This document shows, in pieces, positions 49,623 through 57,924 of a stretch of 59,816 nt of DNA. Numbering within the stretch: position 1 is the stretch's first letter; each line of letters begins with the position of its first letter. Under the pieces are notes generated by a model. That model did not search any database and was not told the origin of the DNA. It saw nothing but the letters and a program-made list of their open reading frames with translations. Source of the stretch: Rubrivivax sp. (GTDB lineage: Bacteria; Pseudomonadota; Gammaproteobacteria; Burkholderiales; Burkholderiaceae_C); assembly GCA_026125665.1 (NCBI GenBank), contig JAHCKS010000024.1:1-59816 (forward strand). Direction: 5' to 3'. The position numbers were made by a program, and so were the translations under genes.

Positions 49623-51482
49623 CTAGAAGGGGGCACCGCCGCCACGCCGCCGCTGTTCGGCGAGGTCGATATCGACGTACTTCCAGAACGGCCCGTTGAA
49701 CGTGTGCCGGTGGTAGCCCACCACCCAGGGGTGCGCGAGGTCGGTCGCGATGCGGTGCGTCTGGACCTTGAGCGGCATGTGCGCCACCAGCAGCCGGGTG
49801 GCGTCCTGCATCACGGCCAGCCGCTCGGGCCCGTCTGGCAGGCGGCGCTGTCGCTCGTACAGCGCGTTGTAGGCGGGCAGGTCGAAGCGGCTGTGGTTGG
49901 CGCCGCCCTTGTTAGGCCCGTAGGCCAGCGAGAGGAACACGTCGCCGTCGGGCACGCCGCTGACCCAGCCGAAGCCGAACATCATCAGCTTGCCGGCGCG
50001 GCTGGCCTTCCACTGCTCCGGCCACTGCGCGAAGTCGAACGCGATCCGGATGCCGATCGCGGTCATGTTCTTCTGCCACAGCTCGTTGTGCTGGCGGCTC
50101 ACGCCGTCGGGGGTAGTGGCATAGCGCAGCACCAGCGGCGAGCCGTCGGGCTGCTCGCGCCAACCGTCGCCGTTGCGGTCGACGTAACCGTAGAGGTCGA
50201 GCAGGGCCTTGGCGCGCGCGGGGCTGAAATCGCTCAGCTCGGTCTTGAGCTTCGGATCGTGGCCGTAGGTGCCCGGCGGAATTGGCCCCTGCGCCGGCAC
50301 GGCCTGGCCGCGCCGGGCCTGGCGGATCTCGCGTTCCACGTCCACCGCCAGCGAGATGGCGCGGCGCAGCGCCACCTTGTGCGGCTCGTGGCCGCCGACG
50401 AGCGGGTCGTCCATCTGGAAGTAGGTGATCGTGGCGTCGGGCCGCGGGTAGCGGACCATCGAGACACCGCGCCGGGCCAGGTGGGGCGCGATGCGGTTGT
50501 TCGGGAAGGCCACGGTGGCGAAGTCCGCCGGCACCGCCTCGATCAGGTCCTGCTCCTCGTTGAGGAACGAGAGCCAGCGTGGCTGCGACTCCTGGATGAT
50601 GGAGATGCGCACCTCGTCGACCATCGGCAGCCGGCGGCCCTTCAGCTGGCCGGCGACGCGCGCCAGGCGCTCGTGGCCGGCCGGCGCGCTCTCGTCGTAG
50701 CGCACGTCGCGGTAGTGCGGGTTGCGCTCGAGCACGATGAGCGAGCTGCGCTTCCACTGCTTGAGCATGAAGGGGCCGGTCCCTACCGGATGCTCGCCGA
50801 TGCGGTCGCCGTAAGCCTCCACCACTTCGCGTGCGAGCGCACCGACGAAGGCACCGAAGACGTAGTTCTGCAGGAAGCGCGGCGACGGTTCGGCGAGCTT
50901 GACCTGGAACGTGTAGCGGTCGAGCGCCCGCAGGCCCTCGGCCGGCGTGTCGTAGTCGAACGCCGTCTTGCCGTCGAGCGCCTTCCTGCGCAGCTCCGAG
51001 AGGCCGAGGATCTTCTCGTTCTCGAAGACGTAGAGCCCGCCGCTCTTCCAGCGCGGGTCGTAGAAGCGCTTGATCGAGTAGACATAGTCCTCGGCGACGA
51101 GCTCGCGCTTCCTTCCCTTGAACGCCGGGTCGTCGGCGAAGTAGATGCCCGGCCGGATGCGGAACGTGAAGGTCCTGAAGTCAGCGCTGACCTCGGGCAT
51201 CGCGGCCGCGGTGTTGGGTCGCATGCCCACCGGCGCGGCGAGGAAGGTGTACTCGAGCGGCGCCTCGAAGAGGTTCGCGAGCACGTTGCGGGAGTAGACA
51301 TCCGTCACCTGGACGGGGTCGAACGTTGTCTCGGCGGCCGGGAAGGCGTAGCGCAGGACCTTGCGGCCTTGCATGTCGCCGTCGCCGCTGCCGCCCGCGG
51401 GCGCCGCGGCGGCGACGCCTCCCCCCAGGGCCGCTGCCACGGCCGCGATCCACGGGATCAAGCTTCGCCAGATGCGGGCCAT
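49623..51482 (-). CDS. ABC-type family-5 (oligopeptide) solute-binding protein SBP2
   Basis: This encodes 619 residues. The signal MARIWRSLIPWIAAVAAALG leads to VLRYAFPAAETTFDPVQVTD. Family-5 marks include IGEHPVGTGPFMLKQWKRSS and LLDLYGYVDRNGDGWREQPD. Almost the whole chain can be aligned by eye with SBP1. ATG 51482 has GGGAGG seven bases upstream. It lies 66 bp after the small peptide E gene on the same strand and probably shares its transcript from site E. No ABC permease genes are present nearby. Confidence 0.9.
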   Translation of the reverse strand: MARIWRSLIPWIAAVAAALGGGVAAAAPAGGSGDGDMQGRKVLRYAFPAAETTFDPVQVTDVYSRNVLANLFEAPLEYTFLAAPVGMRPNTAAAMPEVSADFRTFTFRIRPGIYFADDPAFKGRKRELVAEDYVYSIKRFYDPRWKSGGLYVFENEKILGLSELRRKALDGKTAFDYDTPAEGLRALDRYTFQVKLAEPSPRFLQNYVFGAFVGALAREVVEAYGDRIGEHPVGTGPFMLKQWKRSSLIVLERNPHYRDVRYDESAPAGHERLARVAGQLKGRRLPMVDEVRISIIQESQPRWLSFLNEEQDLIEAVPADFATVAFPNNRIAPHLARRGVSMVRYPRPDATITYFQMDDPLVGGHEPHKVALRRAISLAVDVEREIRQARRGQAVPAQGPIPPGTYGHDPKLKTELSDFSPARAKALLDLYGYVDRNGDGWREQPDGSPLVLRYATTPDGVSRQHNELWQKNMTAIGIRIAFDFAQWPEQWKASRAGKLMMFGFGWVSGVPDGDVFLSLAYGPNKGGANHSRFDLPAYNALYERQRRLPDGPERLAVMQDATRLLVAHMPLKVQTHRIATDLAHPWVVGYHRHTFNGPFWKYVDIDLAEQRRRGGGAPF

Positions 51483-51548
51483 GGTGAAACCTCCCGGTGC
51501 GCAGCTTACGGCCTGGCCGCCCCGGCGGCCAATCGTGGGCCGCACGAC

Positions 51549-51689
51549 TCAGCCGCGCACCGTCGTCTCGGCCAGCAGGGGGGCCGGCTCCTCGGGCAGC
51601 GCGTAGCCGGCGATCAGGTGCACCAGCGTGAAGGTCACGAGGAGCGAGGCGACGAGGGCGGCGGCGCGGGTCGTGAGCGAGGTCTTCAT
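51549..51689 (-). CDS. Small single-span membrane peptide E
   Basis: This encodes 46 residues: MKTSLTTRAAALVASLLVTF, then TLVHLIAGYA and the tail LPEEPAPLLAETTVRG. It is the partner of peptide D, with about three quarters of positions identical by eye; differences cluster in the tail (PEEPAPLLAETTV against PEAPAPVLAQATP). ATG 51689 has GGGAGAG a few bases upstream. The charge pattern (positive N-terminus, hydrophobic core, mixed tail) fits a secreted precursor or a bitopic membrane peptide. It leads the SBP2 transcript. Confidence 0.75.
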   Translation of the reverse strand: MKTSLTTRAAALVASLLVTFTLVHLIAGYALPEEPAPLLAETTVRG

Positions 51690-51734
51690 GGCTTCTCTCC
51701 CGGGGGTGCGCCGAGGCGCGTTGCGATGGGAGGC

Positions 51735-51800
51735 ACTGTCCACCCGAGGGGCCCCTTCAGTCTTGAAGCGGCCTGAAACCGGGCCTGAAGCGTTCTGAGG
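51735..51800 (-). promoter_or_regulatory. Operator/promoter site E (TTCAG-type repeats)
   Basis: On the minus strand CTCAGAACGC, TTCAGGCCCG, TTTCAGGCCGC and TTCAAGAC-TGAAGG are spaced 10-12 bp, then GGACAGT (plus-strand 51735-51741) 46 nt before peptide E. The distances match site D closely. Confidence 0.78.
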
Positions 51801-51881
51801 CAGCCGAGCGCGGCCGCCGGCGCAGCCGCGAGCCCACCGTGTCGAAGGGATCAGGCGAGGTCCGCGGCGGGCAGCAGCGAC

Positions 51882-53177
51882 TTACCGGACCAGCCCCATC
51901 GCGATCCACGGCTGCCAGATCACCAGCGCCAGGCAGCCGAGCATCATCCCGATGAACGGCAGCGCGGCACGGCACAAGAGGCCGAACGGCTGCTTGAACG
52001 CGCCCATCGCGACGATGAGGTTCAGGCCCACCGGCGGCGTGAGGTAGGCGATCTCGAGGTTCAGGATCATCACGATGCCGAACAGCACCTTGTCGTAGCC
52101 ATAGGCCGCGGCGATCGGTGCCAGCAGGGGCGCCAGCACCAGGATGGCGGCGTCGGTCGTCATGACACAGCCCACCGCCAGCAGCAGCAGGTTCATAGCC
52201 ACCATGAAGGCGAGGGGGCTGTCGATGTGCGCCTGCACGAGCTGCACCAGCGTCGTGGGCACGCGGTGCTCGGTGAGCACGAGCGACAGGCTCAGCGCCA
52301 CCGCGATCACCGGGAAGAGCGCGCCGCCGAAGCGCGCCGCCTCCAGCACCGTGGCGTAGAGCTCGCGCGGCGCCAGCGCCTTGTGCACGAAGAGCTCGAT
52401 CGCCACGGCATAGGCGAGCGCCACCGCCGCTGCCTCGGTGGTGCTGAACAGGCCGCTGTAGATGCCGCCGAGCAGGATCACCGGCAGCATCAGCGCCCAG
52501 AGGCCCTCGCGCAGCGCGGCGCCGAACTCGCGCCGGTCGAACGGCGCGGTCGGCATGTGCCGGTTCTTCCACATGGCGTAGGTCACAAACGTGGCGGTCA
52601 GCAGGAGGCCGGGCCCGATGCCGGCCTTGAACAGCTCGACCACCGACGTCTCGGTGACGAGCGCGTACAGGATCATCGGAATCGACGGCGGAATGATGAT
52701 GCCGAGCGTGCCGCCCGACATCACCGCGCCGAGCGAGAAGCGCCTGTCGTACCCGGCCTGCAGCAGCGAGGGCACCATCACCGTGCCGATGGCGAGCATC
52801 GTGACGATGGAGCTGCCGGAGATCGACGCGTCGAGCGCGCAGCTGAGCGTGCAGGCCACCGCCAGCCCGCCGGGGATGCGCGGGGTCAGCGCGCGCATGA
52901 TGCGGATGAGCCGTTGCGCGGCCGAGCCGCGCGTCATCACCTGGCCGCACAGCATGAACATCGGGATCGAGAGGATCAGCTCCTTGTCGAGCGCGATCCA
53001 CAGGTCCTCGGCGATGTACTCGAGCCGGCCCTGGCCCCATTGCAGGTGCACCAGCGCGGCCAGCGCGAGCAGGATGAGCATCAGCGGCTGGCGCAGCACC
53101 AGCAGCGCGGCCACCAGCACGACGGGCGTGAACGGCGCCAGCGGCGCGAGCGGAGCCAGCGCCGAGAGTGCGTTCAT
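51882..53177 (-). CDS. dctM: TRAP transporter large permease (DctM)
   Basis: This encodes 431 residues with about twelve membrane helices. The characteristic segments SIPMFMLCGQVMTRGSAAQR, ASISGSSIVTMLAIGTVMVP, GGTLGIIIPPSIPMILYAL and the closing LTPPVGLNLIVAMGAFKQPF define the DctM ion-transporter family. It forms the Na+-driven channel for an organic anion together with DctQ and a periplasmic DctP. Its ATG overlaps the dctQ stop (ATGA), showing tight coupling. It is the last gene of the operon dctP-dctQ-dctM on the minus strand. Confidence 0.95.
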   Translation of the reverse strand: MNALSALAPLAPLAPFTPVVLVAALLVLRQPLMLILLALAALVHLQWGQGRLEYIAEDLWIALDKELILSIPMFMLCGQVMTRGSAAQRLIRIMRALTPRIPGGLAVACTLSCALDASISGSSIVTMLAIGTVMVPSLLQAGYDRRFSLGAVMSGGTLGIIIPPSIPMILYALVTETSVVELFKAGIGPGLLLTATFVTYAMWKNRHMPTAPFDRREFGAALREGLWALMLPVILLGGIYSGLFSTTEAAAVALAYAVAIELFVHKALAPRELYATVLEAARFGGALFPVIAVALSLSLVLTEHRVPTTLVQLVQAHIDSPLAFMVAMNLLLLAVGCVMTTDAAILVLAPLLAPIAAAYGYDKVLFGIVMILNLEIAYLTPPVGLNLIVAMGAFKQPFGLLCRAALPFIGMMLGCLALVIWQPWIAMGLVR

Positions 53178-53782
53178 GGGGCCGCTTCCGCCCGCCGCGG
53201 CCGCAACGCCGGCCAGCATGCGTAGCAGACGTAGCGCACCGCCGCCGAGGCGAAGCCGGCGGGCAGCGCGAGCTGCACCGGCCACACGAACCACTGCAGC
53301 ATCGGCGCGCGCAACCCGGTCGTGTAGGAGCCGATGACGAGCTCGGCGCTGTAAGTCGCCGCCGCCAGCAGCAGCACGCCTGAGAGCGCATCGGCGGCGT
53401 GGTTCATCGCCCCGCTCCACCGGGCTGGCACCAGGCCGAACGCCACCTGCGGCACCAGGTGCGCCGCGCTCGCGGTGGCGATGCCGATGCCCGCGTAGGT
53501 GGCCAGCACGAGCGCGAACACCGCCATCTTCTGCGCGCCGTAGAGGCCCATCGGGCCGGCATCGACGCCGAGCGCCTGCAGCAACGGCTGCAGGAACTCG
53601 CGCCCGGCCACGTCGACGACGAGCAGCAGCGCGATGAGGCCGAAGGCGCCCACCGCGATGGCGCACTCGGCGCGGTGCCAGGCGCCGAGCAGGCGCCGCA
53701 CCGCAACCGGGGCGGCGGGCTCGGCCGGTGTTTCCGCGGCCGGCGCTTCCGCGGCCGTCGCGTGCGAGGCCGAAGCCGGCAT
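53174..53782 (-). CDS. dctQ: TRAP transporter small permease (DctQ)
   Basis: This encodes 202 residues. An Ala/Pro-rich leader (about 30 residues) precedes four helices: CAIAVGAFGLIALLLVVDVA, then GAQKMAVFALVLATYAGIGI, ALSGVLLLAAATYSAELVIG, and QWFVWPVQLALPAGFASAAV. The RE-x-x-x-P pattern after helix 1 (GREFLQPLL) is the DctQ mark. It assembles with DctM. The ATG is 6 bp after the dctP stop. The family is small and poorly conserved, but the position and topology leave little doubt. Confidence 0.88.
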   Translation of the reverse strand: MPASASHATAAEAPAAETPAEPAAPVAVRRLLGAWHRAECAIAVGAFGLIALLLVVDVAGREFLQPLLQALGVDAGPMGLYGAQKMAVFALVLATYAGIGIATASAAHLVPQVAFGLVPARWSGAMNHAADALSGVLLLAAATYSAELVIGSYTTGLRAPMLQWFVWPVQLALPAGFASAAVRYVCYACWPALRPRRAEAAP

Positions 53783-53788
53783 CGAACG

Positions 53789-54841
53789 TCAGCCGCGCTT
53801 CTCGCAAGCCTTGCGGCCTGCTTCCATCTGCTCGAAGAACTTCGGCCCGCCGGGGCCGGCTTCCTGCACCATCTTCGGCCACAGCGGCGCGACGGCCTTG
53901 CGCCACTCTTCGCGCTGCTCGGGCGTGAGTTGCACGACCTGCCCGCCGGCCTTCTCGTGCATGCCGCGGATGCGTCCCTCGAAGTCGCGGATCTCCTGGC
54001 GGTTCTGAGCCACGGGCACGCGCGCGCGGGCCCGCGTCATCGCCTGTTGCTGCTCGGGGGCCAGCTTGTCCCAGGCGGCCTTGTTCATCAGGGTCACCGT
54101 GGGCAGGGGCGCCAGGTCGAGCCGCGTCAGCACCGGCGCCACCTTGCCGATGCCGGCCGGCACGTACAAGGTGGCCACGGTGGCGGCAACGTCGATGAGC
54201 CCGGTCTGGAAGTGCGAAGCGACCTCGGTGCTGTTCATCGCCGTCGGATTGGCGCCGAGGCCGGACCAGAAGTGGGCGTACATCCTCGTTCCCTGGGTCC
54301 CGGCCTTGAGGCCCTTGAGGTCGCCTGGCGCGACGAAAGGCCGCTTGCCTGCGAGGTCCAGCACACCCGCCTCGCCCCAGCCGATGAACTGCACGCCCTT
54401 GGCGGCGAACAGCTCGCTCACCGCGGGCGTGATGGCCGTATCGAGCACGCAGTCCACTTCGGACGGCGTCTTGAAGTACAGCGGCATCAGCAGCAGCGAG
54501 ACCTCAGGCACGAGCAGCGCTGCATTGCCTAGGGCGAAGCCGCCGAGGTCGATGCGTCCGCGCGCCACCTGCTGCACGGTGTCCTGCTCGCTGCCGAGCT
54601 GCGACGAATGGAACACCGCGATCCTGACCGCACCCCGGCTTTCCTCGTCGATCGCGTTGGCCCAGCGTTCGATCTGCATGATCCAAGGCGTCTTCAACGG
54701 CGCCGACGCGGTGTAGCGAAGCTCGACGGTTGGTCTTGCCTGACCCAGGGCCGGGCTGGCAACGAGCGCAGCGAGCGTGAGGACGGCTGCGGCAGCGGCC
54801 GCCTTGGCCACGGGGGCGAACGGGTTCGATGCGGCCTTCAT
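53789..54841 (-). CDS. dctP: TRAP transporter periplasmic receptor (DctP family)
   Basis: This encodes 350 residues. The signal peptide APVAKAAAAAAVLTLAALVA, ending PALGQA, is followed by VELRYTASAPLKTPWIMQIE and later SQLGSEQDTVQQVARGRIDL, typical of DctP receptors. The central motif ALLVPEVSLLLMPLYFKTPS and the region GEAGVLDLAGKRPFVAPGDL agree. It binds an organic acid ligand in the periplasm and hands it to DctQM. The exact ligand cannot be inferred. ATG 54841 has GAGGAGATTCCG upstream. The operon starts downstream of site G, a TTCAG-type operator shared with the small peptide genes. Confidence 0.92.
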   Translation of the reverse strand: MKAASNPFAPVAKAAAAAAVLTLAALVASPALGQARPTVELRYTASAPLKTPWIMQIERWANAIDEESRGAVRIAVFHSSQLGSEQDTVQQVARGRIDLGGFALGNAALLVPEVSLLLMPLYFKTPSEVDCVLDTAITPAVSELFAAKGVQFIGWGEAGVLDLAGKRPFVAPGDLKGLKAGTQGTRMYAHFWSGLGANPTAMNSTEVASHFQTGLIDVAATVATLYVPAGIGKVAPVLTRLDLAPLPTVTLMNKAAWDKLAPEQQQAMTRARARVPVAQNRQEIRDFEGRIRGMHEKAGGQVVQLTPEQREEWRKAVAPLWPKMVQEAGPGGPKFFEQMEAGRKACEKRG

Positions 54842-54876
54842 CGGAATCTCCTCGGGTGGGCTGAACGGGTGCAGCC

Positions 54877-54930
54877 AGTGTCCGTGTCGCCCCCTCGCCG
54901 GTCCTGAAGCGCGCCTCAAGCGCGTCTGAA
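54877..54930 (-). promoter_or_regulatory. Operator/promoter site G (TTCAG-type repeats) of the TRAP operon
   Basis: On the minus strand TTCAGACGCGC, TTGAGGCGCGC and TTCAGGACC repeat at exactly 11 bp (plus-strand 54901-54930), followed by GGACACT (plus-strand 54877-54883) 36 nt before ATG 54841. The 11-bp spacing is that of tandem OmpR/PhoB-type binding. Confidence 0.72.
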
Positions 54931-54949
54931 TCAGTCGATCCCTGACCCT

Positions 54950-56593
54950 TCAGGGCTTGCCGCAGCGCCGCTGGAACGCCGCGAACGCTTCGAATCGCTC
55001 CAGCGCATCCGGCAGGCCGGCCTTCAGCAGGCCCATCACCCAGTGCTGGCGATGTCGACTCAGGAATTCCTCGTTCTGGCTGTGCCTGAAGCGAAGCGCG
55101 TACTCGCGACCCTGCGGCACCTCTTCCGCCCGAGCCAGTGCGGCACGCGCTTCGTCCGGCCGATCCAAATGGGCCGACGCCGCCGCATGCAGGTGCAGCA
55201 GCGGCCACCAACGCGGCATCAAGGCTTGGGCCTTCTCGCACCACGGCAGCGCCTGCTCGTACTCGCCCGACAGCAGGTGCGCCCATGCGAGATACAGGAA
55301 CCACACCCAGCGCACGGGGTCGCGCGGCGAGAGGGTCAGCGCGCGGTGCAACAACGCTGGCGCCGCGTCGGGCTGGCCGCTCAGGATCAGGAAATGGCCG
55401 CACCAGCCCAGGGCCATGGGGTCACAAGGGTTCAGCGCCAATGCCTGATCGAGCGCCGCCTTGGCGGCGTCGAGGCGGAACTGGAGCTGGCGCACGCGCG
55501 CCAGCGTGGCGTGGCTGCGGGCATCCAGCGAGTCCTGGGCGAGCGCGCGGGTGATGTCGCTGTCGACTTGCGCGATGCGGGCCTCGTCGTCAGGCCCGGG
55601 CCAGACCGCCGTGACGGCGACCCGGAAGCGGGCTCGCACGGCCAGCGCCGGACCAAAGTCGGGTTGCAGTCGCAACGCGTGATCGCACAGGCGGATCGCG
55701 GCTTCGTATCGTTCCCGCGACGCACCCTCCCGGCTGGCGGCGAGCGCCTGCATCACCAGGTCCTGGGCTTCGAGGTTGTCGGCGCCCCCCACGAGCGAGC
55801 GTCCGGCCTCGGCGGCAATCAGCTCCAGGCCCAGCGCCGCGGCCAGCCGCGCCACCAGCTCGTGCCGGATGTGGCCGACGCCGACGCGGGGCACCTCGAT
55901 CACGTCGGACCACACCACGGCGCCCGTGGCCGCATCGGAAAGCCGCACGTTGGCTTCCACGCTCGCCTCCGTGCGCTCCACTCGGCCCTGCAGCACGTAG
56001 CGCACGCCGAGATCGCGAGCCACGGTCGCGATGTCGAGCTTCTCGCCCTTATGCGCCAACGCCGTGGAGCTGCCGATGACGTAGCTGCCGTGGATCTTGG
56101 AGAGCTGCGTCGTCACGTCGTCGGTGATCGCGTCGGCGAAATACGCCTCCTCGGGCGGCGCATGCGATTCGACGAAGGGCAGCACGATCACCGACAGGCG
56201 GCGCAGCGGCGGCCGGCTCGTCGAGGTTGGCTCGGCGGCACGCCCGCTCGCGCCGGCTTCGGGCGGTTCACGCTCAGGCTCTGGTTCGGCGGCCTCCCGC
56301 ACATCCAGCACGAAGCGGTAGCCGGCACCGGGCACGTTGAGCACCGCGTCGGCGCCGATGGCCTTGCGCAGCAGCGACACCTGCACGTGCAGGTTGCTCT
56401 CCTCGACCACGAGCCCGCGCCAGACGGTCTGGAAGAACTCGTCCTTGGTGACGAGCTGCCCAGGACGCCGCGCCAGCTGGCACAACATCGCGAAGGCGCG
56501 CGGTCCAAGCGGCACTTCGGCACCCTCGCGCAGCAGCCGCTGCTCGCCGGGCAGCAGCGTGAAGTGGCCAAAGCGCAGGGCAGAAGCGGGCAT
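54950..56593 (-). CDS. Winged-helix / TolB-like / TPR regulator R6
   Basis: This encodes 547 residues. The winged helix (1-100) contains VVEESNLHVQVSLLRKAIG and GAGYRF. About 135-260 matches the TolB-like N-terminal region found in CadC-type regulators (SVIVLPFVES, YFADAITDDVTTQLSKIHGS, LGVRYVLQGRVERTEASVEA). TPR repeats fill 290-500 (LDQALALNPCDPMALGWCGH, LLHRALTLSPRDPVRWVWFL). No transmembrane helix is seen. It sits next to the TRAP operon (108 bp upstream of dctP, same strand) and is divergent from the SDR gene. It is a good candidate to control both. Confidence 0.88.
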   Translation of the reverse strand: MPASALRFGHFTLLPGEQRLLREGAEVPLGPRAFAMLCQLARRPGQLVTKDEFFQTVWRGLVVEESNLHVQVSLLRKAIGADAVLNVPGAGYRFVLDVREAAEPEPEREPPEAGASGRAAEPTSTSRPPLRRLSVIVLPFVESHAPPEEAYFADAITDDVTTQLSKIHGSYVIGSSTALAHKGEKLDIATVARDLGVRYVLQGRVERTEASVEANVRLSDAATGAVVWSDVIEVPRVGVGHIRHELVARLAAALGLELIAAEAGRSLVGGADNLEAQDLVMQALAASREGASRERYEAAIRLCDHALRLQPDFGPALAVRARFRVAVTAVWPGPDDEARIAQVDSDITRALAQDSLDARSHATLARVRQLQFRLDAAKAALDQALALNPCDPMALGWCGHFLILSGQPDAAPALLHRALTLSPRDPVRWVWFLYLAWAHLLSGEYEQALPWCEKAQALMPRWWPLLHLHAAASAHLDRPDEARAALARAEEVPQGREYALRFRHSQNEEFLSRHRQHWVMGLLKAGLPDALERFEAFAAFQRRCGKP

Positions 56594-56650
56594 GCCGAAG
56601 GCCTTTGGACGCTGGTGCGCCGGGGGCAGCGACGAGGCCGGAGCATCGTC

Positions 56651-56684
56651 TTAAGGTCGATTGAGGTCAACCTTCAGAACGCCG
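56651..56684. promoter_or_regulatory. TTAAGG/TTGAGG/TTCAGA tandem repeats, site H
   Basis: TTAAGGTCGA (56651-56660), TTGAGGTCAACC (56661-56672) and TTCAGAACGCC (56673-56683) follow one another at 10-12 bp between divergent R6 and the SDR gene. Both strands match the regulon motif weakly; no GGACAGT element follows. Confidence 0.5.
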
Positions 56685-56799
56685 GAGCGTGAGCTGAGGC
56701 AGAGTCAGCTCCGCGAAGGGCACGGCGGCATCGCGGGGCGGCGGGGGAAGACCCGATCCCGCCTTCTGGTCAAGACCCTGAGCTCGCAAGGAGCGGCCC

Positions 56800-57636
56800 A
56801 TGAAACGCCTGCAGGACAAGGTCGCCATCGTCACCGGCGGCGCCAGCGGCATCGGCGAGGCCACGGCGCGGCTGTTCGCGGCCGAGGGCGCCGCGGTCGT
56901 CATCGCTGACGTGCAGGACGATCGCGGCCGCCGCCTCGCACACGCGCTGGGCGAGCCGGCCGTCTATCGCCACGCCGACGTGAGCCGCGAGAGCGACGTG
57001 ATGGCCTTCGTCGAGCTGGCGCTCGAGCGCTTCGGCCGCCTGGACGTGCTCTTCAACAACGCGGGTTTCGGCGGGCCGGGCGGCGGCATCGAAGAGCTCG
57101 AGGCGGACGGCTGGGACGCGACGATGGCCGTGCTGCTGCGCGGCGTGTTCCTCGGCATGAAACACGCCGCGCCGGTGATGAAGCGCCAGGGCAGCGGCAG
57201 CATCCTCAGCACCGCGAGCGTGGCCGGCCTGCGAGCGGGCCACGGCCCGCACATCTACAGCGCCGCAAAGGCGGCGGTGATCCACCTCACGCGCACGGTA
57301 GCGATGGAGCTGGGCGAATGTGGCGTGCGCGTCAACTGCCTCTGCCCGGGGGGCATCGCGACGCCGATCTTTGGCAAGGGGTTCGGGCTGGCGCCCGAGG
57401 AGGCCGACGCGACGGTGCAGACGATGCGCGGCATGCTCGCGCACATGCAGCCGATCCAACGCGCCGGTGAGCCCGAAGACGTTGCCGCTGCGGCGCTGTG
57501 GCTGGCGAGCGACGAAGCGGCCTTCGTCAACGGCCACGCGCTGGTGGTCGACGGCGGGCTGACCGGTGGGCGCCTGTGGAGCGACTCGCAGCAGCGGCGA
57601 GCGGTGATGCGTTCGGCCCTGGGGACCGACGGTTGA
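56800..57636 (+). CDS. Short-chain dehydrogenase/reductase
   Basis: This encodes 278 residues and is a classical SDR: cofactor loop TGGASGIGEATARLF, NNAGFGGPGGG, active-site Ser in SILSTASVAGL and Tyr-Lys in HIYSAAKAAVIHL (the YSAAK core), and PG in NCLCPGGIATPIFGKGFG. It uses NAD(P)H to oxidise or reduce a hydroxyl group; the substrate is unknown. The start is ATG 56800 with AAGGAG upstream. It is divergent from R6, with site H in the 206-bp gap, and convergent with the peptide F gene, so R6 control is plausible. Confidence 0.93.
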   Translation: MKRLQDKVAIVTGGASGIGEATARLFAAEGAAVVIADVQDDRGRRLAHALGEPAVYRHADVSRESDVMAFVELALERFGRLDVLFNNAGFGGPGGGIEELEADGWDATMAVLLRGVFLGMKHAAPVMKRQGSGSILSTASVAGLRAGHGPHIYSAAKAAVIHLTRTVAMELGECGVRVNCLCPGGIATPIFGKGFGLAPEEADATVQTMRGMLAHMQPIQRAGEPEDVAAAALWLASDEAAFVNGHALVVDGGLTGGRLWSDSQQRRAVMRSALGTDG

Positions 57637-57679
57637 GCTCGCCCGGCCAGTGCAGCGGCACCGGTGCACGAAGGGCAGT

Positions 57680-57877
57680 TCAGCGCACGACGCGGTTGGC
57701 AGCGGCCGAAGCCGCCGCCAGCTGCTGCGTCGGGACCGCGGGCTGGCGCCCCGGGCTCCTGGCCATCAGCTCGCTGCGCTGCGGCTCGCTGATCGAGACG
57801 ACCGCCGAGAAGAGCACGAGCGTCGTGCAGCCGGCCAGGGCGGCGGAGACCAGGCGGCGGAGGCGGTTGGCGTTCAT
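57680..57877 (-). CDS. Small single-span membrane peptide F
   Basis: This encodes 65 residues: NANRLRRLVSAALAGCTTLV, then LFSAVVSI and a hydrophilic tail of about 35 residues (SEPQRSELMARSPGRQPAVP, then TQQLAAASAAANRVVR). ATG 57877 has AGGAGCCCGCC upstream, the identical context to peptide B at 32243, and the leader also resembles that of B (GTGTCGATG, CACTGTCC). It is convergent with the SDR gene and has no neighbour in its own direction for 170 bp, so it is a single-gene unit under site F. Confidence 0.7.
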   Translation of the reverse strand: MNANRLRRLVSAALAGCTTLVLFSAVVSISEPQRSELMARSPGRQPAVPTQQLAAASAAANRVVR

Positions 57878-57924
57878 GGCGGGCTCCTGTCGTGGACGGT
57901 GGTGGTGCGGTGTCGATGAACCGC

